A stretch of 9,230 nt of DNA. Origin: UBA12014 sp029248335 (GTDB taxonomy: Bacteria > Planctomycetota > Phycisphaerae > Phycisphaerales > SM1A02). Location of the stretch: assembly GCA_029248335.1 (NCBI GenBank), contig JAQWJM010000151.1, positions 1-9,230 on the forward strand, given 5' to 3'. Below the pieces are notes generated by a model. The model was not told the DNA's origin, ran no database searches, and saw nothing but the letters and a program-made list of their open reading frames with translations. The position numbers and the translations under genes are program-made. Shown here piece after piece: positions 1 to 5,570 of this stretch; position 1 is the first letter of the stretch; every line of letters begins with the position of its first letter.

Positions 1-410
1 TCCCGGTGCATCCGGTCCACCCGCGGCCGAAGTCGTCGCAACATCTGTCGCCCCTCGTCGGTGATGCCGACCACCATGCAACGACGATCCTCTTCGGAGC
101 GGGCGCGGGCGACGAGCCCGGCCTTCGCGAGGCGATCGATCAGGCGCGTGGTGTCGGGATCCCTGGCGATCATTTGGACACCGATCGCCTCGCTTCGGAT
201 GCCCCGGGCCCCCGCCGCGGCGACGATGCGAAGTGCGTTGTACTGAGGTTCCGAGAGCCCGAACTCCTTGAACAACGTCGCGAATTCCCCCGCCAGCTCC
301 GCATGCGTTCGAAGAAGATTCAGGAACGCCTCCTGCTCGGGCAGGTCGAAGGCCGAGACCTTCCCGATCTCTTCCTGCAGGTTTCGAGGTGTGCCGCCTG
401 ACGAATCCAT
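1..410 (-). CDS. MarR-family transcriptional regulator (3' end cut by window edge)
   Basis: The minus strand is open from ATG at 410 to the window edge, giving 136 residues of a protein that should be about 150. The winged helix-turn-helix is plain. The run LSEPQYNALRIV (52-63) is the usual MarR helix before the HTH. The recognition helix falls at about 76-89, ending MIARDPDTTR. LIDRLAKAGLVARARS leads into the wing, where DRR (108-110) is the conserved wing arginine motif, followed by ITDEGRQML (116-124), the start of the dimerisation helix. MarR proteins bind short palindromes as dimers and usually repress their own promoter and neighbours, releasing DNA on ligand binding or thiol oxidation. 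Cys111 in the wing is not the N-terminal sensor cysteine of OhrR, so no ligand can be named. The start was chosen because the frame matches the family from here and the preceding 36 bp look like a promoter. No Shine-Dalgarno sequence is seen. Family assignment is firm; the target is unknown. Confidence 0.9.
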   Translation of the reverse strand, partial: MDSSGGTPRNLQEEIGKVSAFDLPEQEAFLNLLRTHAELAGEFATLFKEFGLSEPQYNALRIVAAAGARGIRSEAIGVQMIARDPDTTRLIDRLAKAGLVARARSEEDRRCMVVGITDEGRQMLRRLRPRVDRMHR

Positions 411-446
411 GCCCGATCATTCGTTGAAACACATTTCATGTCAAGT
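411..446 (-). promoter_or_regulatory. marR promoter with overlapping dyad; predicted leaderless transcript
   Basis: On the minus strand TTGACA (444-439) is followed 17 nt later by AATGAT (421-416), a consensus -35 box and a 4/6 -10 box. The start codon is only 5 nt beyond the -10 box, so a transcript starting at the usual distance would begin at about the ATG. This fits the lack of a ribosome-binding site. The segment 424-444 has matching ends, TTGAnA...TnTCAA, an imperfect dyad across the -35 box and spacer, where a MarR dimer would block RNA polymerase. The same block recurs at 3844-3879. Promoter and operator roles are inferred from spacing and symmetry. Confidence 0.5.
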
Positions 447-533
447 CACGATCGGGGCTCGCTGGATCGATGCGTTCCGTCACCACGGGGTACCCTGAAC
501 CGAGCTGACCCAAGGCTCGGGAAGAACAGCCTC

Positions 534-1034
534 ATGGACACCACGCCTCAATCGCGATCGGGTCGAGCCACGCCTTCCCCGAAAGCGAAGTGCATCGCCT
601 GCGGCTACGACCGCCGCGGCCTGGATGATTCGGCGTCGTGTCCGGAGTGTGGCGAATGGGGCATCGAGCCCGATGGCCTGGTCGCGAGTGTTCGCCACGC
701 GTGGAACTCGTCCACCAGTTGGACGATGCAGGCGATCTGGGCCATCGCCTGCATCGGTGCCGGCGCCGCGGCCCTCGTCATGATCGGCATGTTCCTCGCG
801 CTGATCCTGGTGATCACGGACCGGGCCGACGGCTCCGTGCTCCTCCTCCCGATCGCCGCCTGGATCTTCGTGGTGGGGCCCATCGCGCTGCTCGTCCTGT
901 TCTCCGTTCTGGGGAGTCTCGGCGCGGCGGACCACAGGCTCGCTCGATACGGTGGGAGACTGGCGATGGCGGCCGTCGTGGCGCCGATCGTGACCATGAT
1001 CCTCGTCATCCTCCTGGCGCGGGCCATCGGTTGA
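534..1034 (+). CDS. Zinc-ribbon membrane protein of planctomycete type
   Basis: This 166-residue protein has an N-terminal zinc ribbon, Cys20-x2-Cys23 with GYDRRGL and then Cys36-Pro-Glu-Cys39, followed by about three hydrophobic segments at roughly 67-94, 102-126 and 143-162. The CxxCGYDxRGL...CPECG ribbon in front of membrane helices is a frequent planctomycete arrangement. Its function is not known; the ribbon probably sits in the cytoplasm and may bind protein or nucleic acid. The frame is open back to an ATG at 438, but the 32 extra residues are unlike the family and run over the marR promoter. ATG 534, with GGAAGAA about 9 nt upstream, is preferred and puts the ribbon near the N-terminus. 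The gene is divergent from marR (123-bp gap) and convergent with the phosphatase (107-bp gap, with no convincing terminator). Confidence 0.8.
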   Translation: MDTTPQSRSGRATPSPKAKCIACGYDRRGLDDSASCPECGEWGIEPDGLVASVRHAWNSSTSWTMQAIWAIACIGAGAAALVMIGMFLALILVITDRADGSVLLLPIAAWIFVVGPIALLVLFSVLGSLGAADHRLARYGGRLAMAAVVAPIVTMILVILLARAIG

Positions 1035-1141
1035 CCCGAAAGACGACCGCCGTGCATGCAGCACGCCGCGGCCCGGGTCGTGCCGATCTGGGGCAGACAC
1101 CCGCGCCGCGATCAGGTTCAGGGGCCGGAGAGGTGACGTAG

Positions 1142-3583
1142 TCAGCTTCCAGATTCGTCCAACGGCCGATCCGGCGCTGCGTAGACTCGGATGTCGTCGA
1201 TCGCCCAGAACCAGTCGTTGTTCGCTTCCCCGAGTTCGAAGACGAAACGTACGGAGCGTGCGTTTCGGGGCACCTCGATCGACACCCGGATCCGCTCGTT
1301 GATGGACGAGGACTTGTAGTTCTCCCGATCCAGCTCGGACCGCCACTCCAACACCTCCACGGTTTCGCCCGGCTCGAACCTGGCGAGGACCCGCGCCGCC
1401 ATCGGTTCATCGGGCATCCACGCCGAGTCGAATGCCAGCCGAAGAGATCCGGGCCGAACGCCCTCGAGGGAGATCGCGGGCGTGGTCATGCAAGCGAGGA
1501 AGCCGCCTTCGCCACCGCCGGGATGGTCGGTCTGGGCATCGTGCCACTCGTCGGAGTCCGCGATCGCGATCACGCCGTCGCCGAGGGCGAAACCGGCCCG
1601 CCCCTGGTCCCCGGCGACCCGCACCCAGAACGCAGGTCGCGCGAACGCCCAGCCTCGCCACTCGTCGACCCCACCTCCGGTCATCTCCTCGCGATTCGTC
1701 GTCCAGCCCGTCGGCGGCGTTGGCGTCCATGCCGGTTCGTCACCCGGTTCCATCGACGGCGCACGCAGGACGAGATCGTCGAACGATTCCTCGAACAACG
1801 TGACGAACTCCGGACATCCGGCGTCGTCGCACGACGTCCCCGCCCCGGACCATTGGGCGCCCACCGCCTCGGCCTCCGACCGTCGCATCATCCGGCAACC
1901 GCCTTCGGGCAGGCACGCGGCGCCAAGGGCGGCGGCACCGGTCGTGAAACTCGCCTCCTCGCTCCACTCGCTCCAGGTCAGTCCGGAATCCCGGTACCGG
2001 ACCCGCCAGTGGTATTTCGTGTGCGGATCCAGCATCCCAAGGTCGAGTTCCCGCACGTCCTTGCCCGCGCGGGTGTCCACGGAGTAGTAGCCGTCGGCTC
2101 GCCCGGTGGCGTCGGGAGGGGCGAACCAGTTCTCGAAGCGGATCCACTCGTCGCGCACCGGACTGGCATAGTCGCCGGCGGTCATGGTGAGCTGGAAGTG
2201 GGACGCGAGGTGTCGGTCACCGTCCGGATCGCGAAATTCCGAGCCGCGAAGCACGCCGTCATCGGCCGGGAAGCCTCCGGCCCCGGTCTGCGGCTCGATC
2301 GCGGTCGGCTTCGCGGGGGCGGGATTGCGATGGCGGATGGTGATGTCGTCGACGACCTCGTTGTCCTTCGGTTCGAACTGGTTGCCCCGCGAGACGCGGC
2401 GCATCCGGAACGACGGGTTCTCGCCGTCCTCGACCTCCATCAGGACGAAGCCCCAGTCCATCAGCACCTTCTGGAATTCCGGGTGGTCGGTGGACGGGTA
2501 CTCGCCCCACCAGGCGAGATCGCCCTCGGTCGCCGAAACGTCGACCCAGAGGTGGTGATGATCGCGGCTCTGTCCTCGTTCGTAGGCGTGGGTGTGACCG
2601 AAGAAGTGGATCGAAGGCTTGCCGGTATCGGTCGAGAAACGCTCCAGTCGACGGACCACCTCACCGGTCCATTCGGTGTCGCCCGGGGTCCAGGCAGGCG
2701 TCTTGTGCGGGTGATGAAGCTGGGCGAAGACGAAGTCGATGATCGGATCCTCCGCGGCCTCGGCCAGCACCTCGTCGAGCCAGTCGAGCTGGGCGGCGGT
2801 GCGATACCCCTCGTTCGAATCGAGGCCGATCACCCGGACGTTCCCGTGATCCTTGTACCACCAGTGCTCCTCGAACCCGGGCGTGCCGTTCTCCGGCAGG
2901 TGGAAGTAGTCGAAGAACCAGTGCGCATCCTGCTCGTGGTTCCCCGGGACGGGATAGATCGGCACGTGCCGGGCGAGGTTCTGCTCCTCGTCGAAGAACT
3001 GGTCCTTCCACTGGTGGTACTTCGACCCCGAGTCGACCAGGTCACCGGGAATGAGCGTGAAGGCGAGTTCATCGGAGATCTCCGGCCCGAACTCCGTGGT
3101 CACGAACCGGATCACGCCTTCGTCGATCACCTCCGCGTGTTTCCGGGAGTCCGGCCCCGACTGGGTGTCGGAGTAGACGACGAAACGGAAGGCGTGACCC
3201 GCATCACGATTCGGCGGGGTCCGAAAGCGGAAGGTGCCCCCGCGATCGCCTTCGGCATCGATGGCGTAGTAGTGGGAGGCATCGGGATCGAGACCCTCCA
3301 ACATCACATGGTGGATTCGAGATCCGTCCTGCCCGGGAATCGAATCGCCTCGAGCCACTCGCCCGAGTTTCGGGGTCGGCCCGTGCCGCACCTCGCTCCG
3401 CGCCTCGCCCTCGGTCTCCCAGACGACCCAGACGCTGGTGGGTTCCGCATCCTGGAGGAAGGGCCCGACCCGCACCGGCGGATGGCCGTGGCCTGCGAAG
3501 GCAATGGCGGGCCCGATCGCCGCGAGCAAGAGGATTCCGAGCCGGGCGAGACAGACGAGCGAACACGGGGCAGCGAGGTTCAT
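1142..3583 (-). CDS. Secreted metallophosphoesterase, purple acid phosphatase type, with C-terminal adhesion-like domains
   Basis: An 813-residue exported protein with a signal peptide (about 1-30, ending AIAFA). The N-terminal fibronectin-III-like domain (about 35-122) is of the sort that precedes the catalytic domain in purple acid phosphatases. The metallophosphoesterase core (about 132-400) shows the metal-binding motifs in order: SDT (138-140), GDLVD (180-184), GNHE (214-217), LHHPH (289-293) and GHTHAYER (329-336). It should hydrolyse phosphate esters outside the cytoplasm using two metal ions; the substrate cannot be told. After the core come a second Fn3-like domain (about 425-548), a cysteine-bearing linker (556-592, spacing Cys557/563/585/590) and a beta-rich domain (about 597-803) resembling MAM or 'choice-of-anchor' sandwiches, perhaps for binding to the surface or to carbohydrate. 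ATG 3583 is fixed by the signal peptide and by GGAG 7 nt upstream. That GGAG lies inside an inverted repeat. Catalytic assignment is strong, the role of the C-terminal part is inferred. Confidence 0.88.
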   Translation of the reverse strand: MNLAAPCSLVCLARLGILLLAAIGPAIAFAGHGHPPVRVGPFLQDAEPTSVWVVWETEGEARSEVRHGPTPKLGRVARGDSIPGQDGSRIHHVMLEGLDPDASHYYAIDAEGDRGGTFRFRTPPNRDAGHAFRFVVYSDTQSGPDSRKHAEVIDEGVIRFVTTEFGPEISDELAFTLIPGDLVDSGSKYHQWKDQFFDEEQNLARHVPIYPVPGNHEQDAHWFFDYFHLPENGTPGFEEHWWYKDHGNVRVIGLDSNEGYRTAAQLDWLDEVLAEAAEDPIIDFVFAQLHHPHKTPAWTPGDTEWTGEVVRRLERFSTDTGKPSIHFFGHTHAYERGQSRDHHHLWVDVSATEGDLAWWGEYPSTDHPEFQKVLMDWGFVLMEVEDGENPSFRMRRVSRGNQFEPKDNEVVDDITIRHRNPAPAKPTAIEPQTGAGGFPADDGVLRGSEFRDPDGDRHLASHFQLTMTAGDYASPVRDEWIRFENWFAPPDATGRADGYYSVDTRAGKDVRELDLGMLDPHTKYHWRVRYRDSGLTWSEWSEEASFTTGAAALGAACLPEGGCRMMRRSEAEAVGAQWSGAGTSCDDAGCPEFVTLFEESFDDLVLRAPSMEPGDEPAWTPTPPTGWTTNREEMTGGGVDEWRGWAFARPAFWVRVAGDQGRAGFALGDGVIAIADSDEWHDAQTDHPGGGEGGFLACMTTPAISLEGVRPGSLRLAFDSAWMPDEPMAARVLARFEPGETVEVLEWRSELDRENYKSSSINERIRVSIEVPRNARSVRFVFELGEANNDWFWAIDDIRVYAAPDRPLDESGS

Positions 3584-3587
3584 CGGG

Positions 3588-3638
3588 GATCTCCGGATTC
3601 GCGGCGAAGCCTAACAGCCCGCGGTCGATCCGGAGATC
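3588..3638 (-). promoter_or_regulatory. Inverted repeat sequestering the phosphatase ribosome-binding site
   Basis: Arms 3628-3638 and 3588-3598 are perfectly complementary over 11 bp (ATCCGGAGATC on one side). In the phosphatase mRNA the 3' arm contains GGAG (3594-3591), the Shine-Dalgarno sequence, with ATG 7 nt further on. A second short stem, GCGG (3622-3619) with CCGC (3604-3601), would form inside the 29-nt loop. The folded leader would hide the ribosome-binding site, as in RNA thermometers and translational attenuators. No known riboswitch fold was recognised. A DNA operator for a dimeric protein is the alternative reading. The complementarity is directly seen; the regulation is inferred. 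Confidence 0.55.
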
Positions 3639-3686
3639 GGCCCGCGGTGTTGAACGCCCCTTGAAGCGACGCTAAGCGGCATCGCT

Positions 3687-3843
3687 CATGCAGGCACCCG
3701 TGATGAGGACAGCATGTCGTGAAGTGGCACCGTCTGTCCGCTCCATGTCCCCGGGTATGTGGCGATCTGACGCTTGAGGCAGATGGGGGCACCCTCGGCG
3801 GCAGTCCCTGGAGGTTTCGAGGCGTCTGACGGTCCGAAGGCAT
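3687..3843 (-). pseudogene. Decayed, internally deleted marR-like gene fragment
   Basis: Minus-strand ATG at 3843 is followed by codons that match the marR gene at 410 without gaps for 12 positions. Both read TPRNLQ at codons 7-12, and with the upstream part 53 of 72 bases agree by hand count. After codon 12 the frame no longer matches, and only scraps of a MarR protein can be suspected, each in a different frame. These are AAEGAPICLKRQIATYPG (like the segment before and within the recognition helix), ADRRC at about 3724-3740 (marR has EDRRC in the wing) and VLITG at about 3690-3705 (marR has VGITD). Together they would make a gene remnant of about 157 bp with frameshifts and large deletions. 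The first 36 bp are well supported; the rest is a suggestion and could be chance. Confidence 0.5.
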
Positions 3844-3879
3844 TCCCAACCATTGGTTGGAACACATTTCGTGTCGAGT
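3844..3879 (-). promoter_or_regulatory. Second copy of the marR promoter/operator block, upstream of the phosphatase
   Basis: These 36 bp align without gaps to 411-446 with 29 identities. The 24-bp core 3856-3879 differs from 423-446 at only 3 positions, all A to G on the plus strand. The -35 box is changed from TTGACA to TCGACA and the -10 box from AATGAT to AATGGT, so promoter strength is probably lower. The element points towards the phosphatase, whose ATG is about 260 bp further on. Either it is a dead relic with the adjoining marR fragment, or it still binds the MarR protein and controls the phosphatase. Confidence 0.6.
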
Positions 3880-4080
3880 GGCGGCAACCGGCGACGGCCG
3901 TCGTTTTTCCGTCCACCCGCCAGTCGCCCGACGTCGATCGGTCGCAAGCGGGCCGAGGAGAATCGGTGCCTGCCAACTTCTGCCTCCGGACCGCATTCGC
4001 TTTGAATTGCAGCACTCCGGGACTCCGACGCCGTCGGATCAACGGGGGCCATCATCACCATGCGCGGGGCTCCCGTGAAC
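3880..4080. other. Intergenic stretch without a recognised gene; holds a 15-bp palindrome
   Basis: No frame here reads as a recognisable protein on either strand; the open frames have arginine/serine-rich compositions typical of non-coding high-GC DNA. The only clear structure is a perfect inverted repeat at 4024-4038, TCCGACG-C-CGTCGGA, an odd palindrome with a single central base that could be a protein-binding site. With 3584-3879 this completes the 577-bp gap between the phosphatase and the exported protein gene. Confidence 0.45.
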
Positions 4081-4121
4081 GAATGAAAACCGGCCCGATC
4101 CACATCGTGAATCGGGCCGGT
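4081..4121 (-). terminator. Intrinsic terminator of the PEP-CTERM-like gene
   Basis: Arms 4089-4099 and 4111-4121 form a perfect 11-bp stem (ACCGGCCCGAT with ATCGGGCCGGT) around an 11-nt loop. Read on the minus strand the stem runs into TTTTCATTC, a short U-rich tail. It begins 39 nt after the stop codon of the gene at 4161-4865, so it should end that transcript and keep it from running into the phosphatase region. Confidence 0.85.
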
Positions 4122-4160
4122 CAATTGATCGTCAGGTTTCGAGTCCGAAACTCGTCGCGG

Positions 4161-4865
4161 TCAGGCGACGCGCTGTCGCTTGCGACGCAGGCCCGCGGCA
4201 CCCATCGCGAGACCGGCCAGACCACCGACACCCGGCACCGCCCCGGAGGCAGCGGTTCCCGGCATCGTGATGCTGGTGGTCACATCACCGGTGTTGAAGT
4301 TCCAGCTGTTGATCGTGAAGTAGGAGCCGTTGGCGACGTACCCCAGGCTCCGGTCGTAGGTGAACTGGACCCAGCCGGCCACATACGTGCCGGTATCCAT
4401 ATTCTCCACGCTGAAGCCCAGGTAGCCACTTCCCGACAGCGCTGTACCGACCATGGAGGTCGACGGGTTTGAAGACGTGAAATTAGACCACCCACCGAAG
4501 CCATTATTTGACTTGTCCACACCGGCCGCACTCCAAGAGATGACCTGGGAGCCGGTTTCAACACCCCAGAACCTCATTTCACCTGCTTTATCACGATCGG
4601 CTTGCTTGATCTGCAGCCCACCGCTTGAGGTTACATTTCCGTTGGAGTTCAGGTTTCCAGAGTCAAAGGCGAAGGCTGAAAACCCGATACCCGCCGCGGT
4701 GAACGCAAGTTCCTCGGCAAATCCTCCGTTAATCACCGTCGAATGAACTTGGGCGGTGACCCCCCCCCCTGGTGCGGCGTGCGTTTCGACGGCGATGCCG
4801 CCGAGGGCGGCACATGGGGCTGCCGCGAGTGCGGTGTACGTCTTCAAACGGTCGGTGGAAGTCAT
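4161..4865 (-). CDS. Exported surface protein with PEP-CTERM-like sorting tail
   Basis: A 234-residue protein with a signal peptide (about 1-30, KTYTALAAAPCAALGG then ETHAA). Its glycine/serine/asparagine-rich, beta-type body has no lysine-rich or catalytic motif I can recognise. The C-terminus has the tripartite layout of PEP-CTERM/exosortase substrates in planctomycetes: VPGVGG (210-215), a short hydrophobic stretch (about 216-226) and the basic end RRKRQR. Such proteins are exported and then processed or anchored at the envelope, often with polysaccharide; the function of this one is unknown. The start is one of three adjacent codons (TTG 4871, ATG 4868, ATG 4865). ATG 4865 has the best spacing, 7 nt, from GGAG at 4876-4873. 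A G10 tract lies at codons 33-36. The middle of the gene is visibly richer in A and T than its neighbours, which may mean relaxed composition or transfer. A strong terminator follows. Confidence 0.8.
   Translation of the reverse strand: MTSTDRLKTYTALAAAPCAALGGIAVETHAAPGGGVTAQVHSTVINGGFAEELAFTAAGIGFSAFAFDSGNLNSNGNVTSSGGLQIKQADRDKAGEMRFWGVETGSQVISWSAAGVDKSNNGFGGWSNFTSSNPSTSMVGTALSGSGYLGFSVENMDTGTYVAGWVQFTYDRSLGYVANGSYFTINSWNFNTGDVTTSITMPGTAASGAVPGVGGLAGLAMGAAGLRRKRQRVA
4760..4769 (-). repeat. G10 homopolymer tract inside the exported-protein gene
   Basis: Ten consecutive C on the plus strand read as G10 in the coding strand, encoding the Gly-Gly-Gly just after the predicted signal peptide. Loss of one G brings a TGA about nine codons later, and gain of one brings a TAA about ten codons later. 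Slippage in either direction would therefore cut the protein just past its signal peptide. This is the layout of a phase-variable contingency tract, although a sequencing error in the run is also possible. Confidence 0.75.
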
Positions 4866-5570
4866 CATCAATCTCCGTAGCGGGCTGAAACACGAATTTC
4901 CCCGGACCTTGATCGGCGACCTTCGCCGAATTCAAGCTCCTGCACCGATTTTTTATCGGAAGTCGTCGCTAACGATGACCTACCAAACGGTTGATCATCT
5001 TGCAGTTCGTCAGACCTTAACGCACGACGTGCTTTGATTCCAAAAAATATCAGCAATCTGTCGTGATTTGGCGGCCTTTATCATTATCAGTCACTCGCGA
5101 TCAGCCGACCGAATCGCCCTGAACGGCGCCTGACGTCGAACGATCAGCCGCCCCGAATCTCCCCCGCTCCCTACTGACATCCCGCTTCCTCGTCGCGTTG
5201 AACGCCGAGGACTCCGGCGTCGCAAGCGGGCCCGGTATCAGGCCCCGCCGACGACCCGCGCGGAGCCTCGACCGGGACTCGAGGCCGGCCTTGGAACGAT
5301 CGTTGACCACGTCGCCGAGTCTTCGCGGCGACGCGTTTCGGTGATGACACCTCATCGCGGTCGTCTCCGGTATCAAGGCGGGGACTCCGCCAGGGAATCT
5401 TCTCGTCGCGTTCGATCGAGAAACCGATCCCTTCGAAAGCCCGACGTGGAAACGAACGACTCGGGCGGATGGGTTTCGCAATCATCTCTCATGCGAGGAT
5501 TTTGCGCAGCACACGGCACGTCTTGGTGTAACCTTTCGCGTTCCGATTCAGAACCCGAGTGAAAGATCCC
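4866..5570. other. Long intergenic region between divergent genes; AT-rich and palindrome-rich at the left end
   Basis: About 700 bp with no convincing gene. Segment 4930-5100 is clearly AT-richer and probably holds the promoter of the exported-protein gene. Besides 4913-4929 it contains CCGAT-TTTTT-ATCGG (4945-4959) and the odd palindrome GCACG-A-CGTGC (5022-5032). From about 5100 the GC content rises again. Hairpins GTCGCCG-8 nt-CGGCGAC (5311-5332) and CCTCGA-7 nt-TCGAGG (5266-5284) are present but lack a U-tract. The open frames here (up to 126 codons on the minus strand) are rich in Arg and Ser with no family resemblance. The ankyrin gene must be read from a promoter near 5500-5550, but none could be placed with confidence. 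Confidence 0.5.
4913..4929 (-). promoter_or_regulatory. Perfect 7-bp inverted repeat in the leader of the exported-protein gene
   Basis: TCGGCGA and TCGCCGA, separated by 3 nt, form a 17-bp palindrome about 48 bp upstream of the start codon at 4865. It could be an operator or a stable small hairpin in the 5' untranslated region. Nothing identifies the factor. Confidence 0.35.

Noticed and set aside
438..533. N-terminal extension of the zinc-ribbon protein to ATG 438
   Set aside because: Extra residues are unlike the family, overlap the marR promoter, and ATG 534 has a better ribosome-binding site.
1061..1083. GCACG...CGTGC inverted repeat as terminator between the convergent genes
   Set aside because: Only a 5-bp stem with a 13-nt loop and no T-run on either side.
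1523..3664. Plus-strand open frame of 713 codons opposite the phosphatase
   Set aside because: It is an antisense shadow produced by high-GC codon use. The minus strand has signal peptide, catalytic motifs and a ribosome-binding site, while this frame shows no family features.
3774..4472. Plus-strand open frame of 232 codons running through the terminator into the exported-protein gene
   Set aside because: It crosses a strong terminator hairpin and overlaps a supported gene antisense; no recognisable protein sequence.
4866..4871. TTG 4871 or ATG 4868 as start of the exported protein
   Set aside because: GGAG at 4876-4873 is only 1 or 4 nt from these codons, against 7 nt for ATG 4865; ATG 4868 cannot be fully excluded.
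4885..4900. TGAAACAC-GA-ATTTC as a third copy of the MarR-type element
   Set aside because: It needs a 2-nt insertion and lacks the flanking half-sites; probably chance.
5101..5485. Minus-strand open frames of 104 and 126 codons in the intergenic region
   Set aside because: Overlapping frames with Arg/Ser-rich composition, no ribosome-binding site and no family resemblance.
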